A DNA stretch of 64,000 bases from JAGRGG01 sp965217265. GTDB lineage: Bacteria > Pseudomonadota > Alphaproteobacteria > Geminicoccales > Geminicoccaceae. The notes beneath the pieces are model-generated. The model was not told where the DNA came from and made no database searches. It was given only the letters and a program-made list of their open reading frames with translations. A program made the position numbers and the translations under genes. The stretch is taken from contig CBDCHP010000011.1 in NCBI GenBank assembly GCA_965217265.1, positions 1,116,001 through 1,180,000 on the forward strand. The letters run 5' to 3'. This document shows positions 59,799-64,000 of this stretch, piece by piece; position 1 is the stretch's first letter; each line of letters starts with the position of its first letter.

Positions 59799-60352
59799 CC
59801 GTCGAACATGCCCGAGCGGCCGTCGCGTGCATCTCGTTGCCCCTTGTCGCCAAGGCGTCCTTTGAGTTGGACTGGGAGACCGCGGACCGTTAGTTCTCGG
59901 AGGAATTCGGCCGGGAGTTCGGCGACGCCTGACCGAGCGTCGCGGCGATCTTCGGCCCGCGCGTCGACATCCGATCGGCCGCGCGATCCCGTGGCCGAAA
60001 CGGCCCTCGGACACGTCCCGAGGGCGTACCCTTGAGCCGTTGTCCCGGACCGTAGCGAATTGCCGACGACTTGAAATCGGGGTCGAAATCATCTATGATA
60101 GACAATTGTTGAGCCCCCGGACGTGGAAGTCGACGCAATGCTGGACTTCCCTCGGACCGTTGCGACGTCGAGGCCGCCGGTCCTTCCGGTCCGCCCTTTC
60201 GAATCGTTGCTGGGACTCACCCGCCTGCAAAAGGTCCGCCCGATCCCTCGACGACGGGGGCGCCTGCTGACGGGCCCGACGTTTCTGAATTCTAAGGTGT
60301 CGCCCCGCCTCCAACGACACCGGACCCTCCACCCCGGAGGATCACGCAAGCG
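59799..60352. other. Intergenic region before the DUF1592 gene
   Basis: No supported gene is seen in these 554 bases; open frames here are GC-rich noise. An AT-richer patch around 60,085-60,112 (ATCTATGATAGACAATTG) could contain a promoter for the DUF1592 gene. GGAGGATCACGC lies just before its ATG. Confidence 0.4.
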
Positions 60353-62722
60353 ATGCCGATCACGACCCCTCCCAGCCCGAATCCCCGATCGCGGACGCTG
60401 CTCGCGACGCTGGCCGCCGCGACGCTGACCGCCGCATCGGCCTCGGCCGCCGTTGACGAATCCCCGGGCGCCCGGATCTATGCCGAGCAGTGCGCCGAAT
60501 GTCACGGCCCCGAGGGCCAAGGGTCCGAACTCGACTATCCGTACCCCCTCGAAGGGGAACGCTCTGTCGACGGTCTGACCGCCTTCATCGACCGGAAAAT
60601 GCCCCCCGGCTTCGCCGAGGAGTGCGTCGGCGACGACGCCGAGGCCGTCGCCCGGTACATCTACGACGCCTTCTACTCCGAGATCGCCCAGGCCCGCAAC
60701 GCCCCGCCTCGGATCGAACTCGCCCGCCTGACCGTCCGGCAGTACCGCAACGCCCTGGCCGACCTCGTCGGCTCGTTCCGATGGGAGCCCGAGCGGGTTG
60801 AGCAGCGCGGCCTCCGCGCCGAGTATTACGACGGCCGACGGTTCCGAGGCAAGGACCGGGTCTTCGAGCGGGTCGACCCCGAGGTCCGCTTCGACTTCGG
60901 CACCGAGAGCCCCGACCCGGCGGACGAGGACTTCCAGAATCCGAACCTCTTCGCGATCCGCTGGGAAGGCTCGATTTTGTCGACCGAGTCGGGGGACTTC
61001 GAGTTCATCGTCCGGACCGAACACGCGCTCCGGCTCTGGGTCAACGACCCCGAGACCCCCTTGATCGACGGCTGGGTCCAGTCGGGGGACTTGACCGAGC
61101 ACCGGGCCTCGATTGCGTTGCTCGAAGGGCACGCCTATCCGATCAAGCTAGAATTCTCCAAGGCGAATCAGGGGGTCGACAAGGACCGCGAGGAGGAGCC
61201 GGAGATCCCGGCGTCGATCCGACTGGAGTGGGTCCGCCCCCGGTCATCGGCCGAGGTGATCCCGGCCCGTCACCTGAGCCCCAAGGACGCCCCGGAGGTC
61301 TTCGTCTCCACCGCCCCCTTCCCGCCGGACGACCGCAGCGTCGGCTACGAGCGCGGCACCGCCGTCTCCTCGGCCTGGGAGGAGGCGACCACCGAGGGGG
61401 CCATCGAGGCCGCCGGCTACGTCGCCGAGCACCTCGACCGCCTCGCCGACATCGGCCGCGACGACGAAGAGCAGGAGCGATCCGAGAAGTCCCGCAGCTT
61501 CGCCGCTCGATTCGTCGAGCGTGCCTTCCGACACCCTTTGAGTGATGAGCAGCGGCAGCTTTACGTCGATCGTCAGTTCGACGAGGCCCCCGACGCCGAG
61601 ACGGCCGTCAAGCGCGTCGTCCTCTTGACGCTCAAGTCGCCCCGGTTCCTCTATCTCGACGTCGACGGCGACCTCGACCCTTACGATGTCGCCTCCCGGA
61701 TCGCCTTTACCCTCTGGGACGCCCTGCCCGACTCCGAACTGCTCAAGGCCGCCGCCGAGGATCGGCTGGGGACTGCGGAGCAGGTCGCCGAGCAGTCGCG
61801 ACGGATGCTTGACGACCCTCGTGCGCACGCCACCCTTCGGGCCTTCTTCCTGAAGTGGCTGAAGGTCGAGTCCAACCCCGATCTCGCCAAGGACCCCGAG
61901 GCGTACCCCGGCTTCGACCTCGCCGTGGCCGCCGACTTGCGGACCTCCCTGGAACTGTTCCTCGACGATGTCGCCTGGGGCGACGATCCCGACTTCCGCC
62001 GCCTGCTGCTGGACCAGACACTCTTCCTCAACGGCCGGCTCGCCGATTATTACGGCATCGATCGGCCGGAGGACGCCCCCTTCGAGGTCGTCGAGGACCC
62101 CGAAGCCCTCGGCGAGCGCGCCGGGGTGCTGGCCCACCCGTACCTCCTGGCCAACTTCGCCTACACCTCGACCACCTCGCCGATCCACCGCGGCGTCTTC
62201 CTGGCCCGCAACGTCCTCGGCCAGGGGCTCCGCCCGCCGCCGGCCGCCTTCGCCCCCTTGGCGCCCGACTTGCACCCGGACCTAACCACCAGAGAGCGGG
62301 TTGCCCTCCAGACGAGCCCGGAGTCGTGCATGTCCTGCCACGGCATGATTAATCCGCTCGGCTTCGCCCTGGAGCGTTACGACGCCGTCGGCCGGTTTCG
62401 GGAGTCGGAGCACGACCGGCCCATTGACGCGGCCGGCTTCTTCGAGACCCGAGTCGGCGATCGCGCCGAGTTCGAAGGGGCCCGAGGGCTTGCCGAATTC
62501 CTCGCCGAGAGCGAGGAGGTGCACGAGGCGTTCGTCGAGCAAGCGTTTCACCACCTGGTCAAGCAGCCGATCCGCGCGTTCGGCCCCGAGGTCCTGCCCG
62601 AACTGACGCAAGCCTTCGTCGACTCGGGCTTTAACCTCCGCGAGTTGCTGGTCGAGATCGTCGCCCGGTCGGCCCTGGTCCCTCGGAGACCGGAGCCGAT
62701 CGCCACCGCGTCGCACGATTGA
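60353..62722 (+). CDS. DUF1592/DUF1588 planctomycete cytochrome with PA14-like insert
   Basis: This 789-residue exported protein has a signal peptide (about 1-33), an N-terminal cytochrome c-like site CAECH (Cys47, Cys50, His51), RLTVRQYRNALADLVG (DUF1587-like), a PA14-like domain (about 150-300, starting LRAEYYDGRRFRG), then the DUF1595/1592 region (ERAFRHPLSDEQRQLY, SPRFLYLD, DVASRIAFTLWDALPD), and DUF1588 with a second heme site CMSCHGMINPLGFALERYD, and a DUF1585 tail. These proteins are hallmarks of planctomycetes and relatives and are nearly always next to a DUF1552 gene, as here. Function is not established. Confidence 0.92.
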   Translation: MPITTPPSPNPRSRTLLATLAAATLTAASASAAVDESPGARIYAEQCAECHGPEGQGSELDYPYPLEGERSVDGLTAFIDRKMPPGFAEECVGDDAEAVARYIYDAFYSEIAQARNAPPRIELARLTVRQYRNALADLVGSFRWEPERVEQRGLRAEYYDGRRFRGKDRVFERVDPEVRFDFGTESPDPADEDFQNPNLFAIRWEGSILSTESGDFEFIVRTEHALRLWVNDPETPLIDGWVQSGDLTEHRASIALLEGHAYPIKLEFSKANQGVDKDREEEPEIPASIRLEWVRPRSSAEVIPARHLSPKDAPEVFVSTAPFPPDDRSVGYERGTAVSSAWEEATTEGAIEAAGYVAEHLDRLADIGRDDEEQERSEKSRSFAARFVERAFRHPLSDEQRQLYVDRQFDEAPDAETAVKRVVLLTLKSPRFLYLDVDGDLDPYDVASRIAFTLWDALPDSELLKAAAEDRLGTAEQVAEQSRRMLDDPRAHATLRAFFLKWLKVESNPDLAKDPEAYPGFDLAVAADLRTSLELFLDDVAWGDDPDFRRLLLDQTLFLNGRLADYYGIDRPEDAPFEVVEDPEALGERAGVLAHPYLLANFAYTSTTSPIHRGVFLARNVLGQGLRPPPAAFAPLAPDLHPDLTTRERVALQTSPESCMSCHGMINPLGFALERYDAVGRFRESEHDRPIDAAGFFETRVGDRAEFEGARGLAEFLAESEEVHEAFVEQAFHHLVKQPIRAFGPEVLPELTQAFVDSGFNLRELLVEIVARSALVPRRPEPIATASHD

Positions 62723-62778
62723 ATCCCGAAGGCCGTGAGGGCAGAAGACAGAAGACAGATTTCAGGACCGCAACGGAA

Positions 62779-62858
62779 CCTTCGAATTCTGCCTTCTGGA
62801 ATCTGCCTTCTGCCCTCTGGAATCCGCCTTCCGGGACCTGGAATCTGTCTTCCGCAAT
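62779..62858. repeat. Imperfect tandem repeat in planctomycete-type spacer
   Basis: Between the DUF1592 and DUF1552 genes a unit like CTGGAATCTGCCTTCTGC recurs about four times with changes, after AGAAGACAGAAGACAG upstream on the other sense. Such low-complexity spacers contrast with the intergenic elements of the left part of the window. Confidence 0.6.
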
Positions 62859-62933
62859 CCGTACCATCGCAGCCCGAAGGCCGGGCAACCCGTGCTCGGC
62901 CTTTCGCCATCGAAAAAAGGGAGCGAACCCCGA

Positions 62934-64000
62934 ATGACCCACGCCACCACCCGCCGCGAGTTCGTCCGTCGCCTTGGCGTCGGCGGCGCCGCCCTGCCTT
63001 TCTTGATGAACCTGCCGAGCCTCGGACTCGGCGCCGGCTCGGACTCCGGCCCGTCTCGCAAGCGTCGCCTGATCGTGGTGTTCAGCCCCAACGGGATCGT
63101 CCCCAAAAACTTCTGGCCGGATGAGGAGGGGGACCTGGTCCTCAAGCCGATCCTCGAACCCCTGGCCCCGTTCCGAGACCGGACCTTGACCCTGCAAGGG
63201 GTCTGCGACAAGGTCCGGGGCGACGGCGACAACCACATGCGTGGCATCGGCTGCCTGCTGACCGGCACCGAGCTGTTCCCGGGGAACATCCAGGGGGGCT
63301 CCGACACGCCGGCCGGCTGGGCCAGCGGCCTGTCGATCGATCAGGAGATCAAGAACTTCCTCCAGGCCGATGAATCGACCCGGACCCGCTTCGGCTCCCT
63401 GGAGTTCGGCGTCATGGTCCCCGACCGCGCCGACACCTGGACGCGGATGTCCTACGCCGGGCCGAACAAGCCGATCGCGCCGATCGACGACCCGTACCAG
63501 ATGTTCAACAAGCTCTACGGCCGGCGGAAGGACACCGAGAACCTCCGGAGCATCCTGGACGACCTCCAGGACGACCTCGGCCGGGTCCGATCGGCCGTCG
63601 CCGATGAGGACCGCAAGATCCTCGACGAGCACGCCGACTTCGTCCGACGGATGGAACGGCAGCTCGCCGACTCCCCGGCGCCCCAGGACCTCGGCCACGC
63701 CGTCCCCGAGCTGGAGCCGGGCGTCGACGACGAAGAGAACGACGCGATGCCGCGGATCAGCAAGATGCAGATCGACCTGCTGGTCAACAGCTTCGCGGCC
63801 GACTTCGCCCGGGTGGCGACGTATCAGATCACCAACTCCGTCGGCGGCGCCAAGATGCGCTGGATCGGCATCGACGAGGGGCACCACGGCCTCTCACACG
63901 AGCCCGACAGCAACGAAGAGGCGGTCGAGAAGCTCACCAAGATCAACACCTGGTACTGCGAGCAGGTCGCCTACCTCGCCCGGCGCCTCTCCGAGACCCC
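62934..64000 (+). CDS. DUF1552 domain protein, cut by window end
   Basis: The frame is open from ATG 62934 to the window edge (355 codons seen). A twin-arginine-like signal TTRREFVRRLGVGGAALPFL opens the protein, followed by RRLIVVFSPNGIVPKNFWPD, GDNHMRGIGCLLTGTELFPG, SIDQEIKNFL, and GIDEGHHGLSHEPDSNE, all typical of DUF1552. AAAGGGAG precedes the start. It pairs with the upstream DUF1592 gene. Exported, function unknown. The 3' end lies beyond the window. Confidence 0.92.
   Translation, partial: MTHATTRREFVRRLGVGGAALPFLMNLPSLGLGAGSDSGPSRKRRLIVVFSPNGIVPKNFWPDEEGDLVLKPILEPLAPFRDRTLTLQGVCDKVRGDGDNHMRGIGCLLTGTELFPGNIQGGSDTPAGWASGLSIDQEIKNFLQADESTRTRFGSLEFGVMVPDRADTWTRMSYAGPNKPIAPIDDPYQMFNKLYGRRKDTENLRSILDDLQDDLGRVRSAVADEDRKILDEHADFVRRMERQLADSPAPQDLGHAVPELEPGVDDEENDAMPRISKMQIDLLVNSFAADFARVATYQITNSVGGAKMRWIGIDEGHHGLSHEPDSNEEAVEKLTKINTWYCEQVAYLARRLSET

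Overview
The window is high-GC DNA that appears to come from two sources. Positions 1 to about 58,180 look like an alphaproteobacterial chromosome. The evidence is an F1-ATPase zeta inhibitor (DUF1476) and a DUF1674 protein upstream of recA, a GTTC-N7-GTTC SOS box at recA, a yfgM-bamB-der operon, and typical alphaproteobacterial short palindromes. From about 58,180 to 64,000 the genes are planctomycete-like: a GATase-like membrane protein, a DUF1592/DUF1588 cytochrome with a PA14-like insert, and a DUF1552 protein. The switch falls inside a tetR gene, so a metagenomic mis-join is more likely than transfer. The exact lineage of the main part cannot be fixed by eye.

Layout. 1-5,749: radical SAM protein, TauE/SafE exporter, then a leftward set of secreted cyclase-family protein and Zn alcohol dehydrogenase, with an M20 peptidase upstream. 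5,830-6,651: broken cardiolipin synthase. 6,745-12,753: leftward alpha-glucoside uptake operon (binding protein, two permeases, GH13 alpha-glucosidase, ATPase), in the same gene order as rhizobial agl operons. 12,895-19,416: nth, DUF2244, DUF4332, dapB, nicotinamidase-like hydrolase, CHASE4-PAS-GGDEF-EAL protein. 19,579-25,699: acs, then the divergent tesA / ybbA-ybbP cluster. 25,846-31,423: Bax-inhibitor-1 protein, SDR, NIT-MCP-PilZ chemoreceptor, NRDE protein, DUF1476, DUF1674. 31,527-33,838: recA, GNAT, tRNA-Ala.

34,032-36,620 is an acquired defence-like patch. A gene for a single protein carrying an ABC-type ATPase and a DUF4435/TOPRIM-like domain (the two parts of the PARIS anti-phage system, fused) sits where the middle of an MmeI-like restriction-methylase gene should be. 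The N-terminal stump of that gene lies on one side and a frameshifted C-terminal scrap on the other. The next 400 bases carry at least six short palindromes.

36,985-40,271: isoquinoline 1-oxidoreductase-like iorA-iorB-cytochrome c operon. 40,398-44,723: shikimate dehydrogenase-like gene, FGGY kinase, diacylglycerol kinase-like gene broken by an in-frame TGA, inositol monophosphatase-like gene. 44,856-50,716: leftward yfgM-bamB-der operon extended by a patatin, a YIP1-like protein and an alpha/beta hydrolase. 50,890-57,013: thpR, universal stress protein, a gene of unknown function, degP and an OmpR/EnvZ-type two-component pair. 57,010-58,180: dctM remnant and a 5'-truncated tetR.

A family of about 140-bp intergenic elements with mirrored arms (GC-rich tip plus A/T-rich purine-pyrimidine tract) occurs five times in the alphaproteobacterial part. 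Most copies lie where genes converge and look like mobile two-way terminators.
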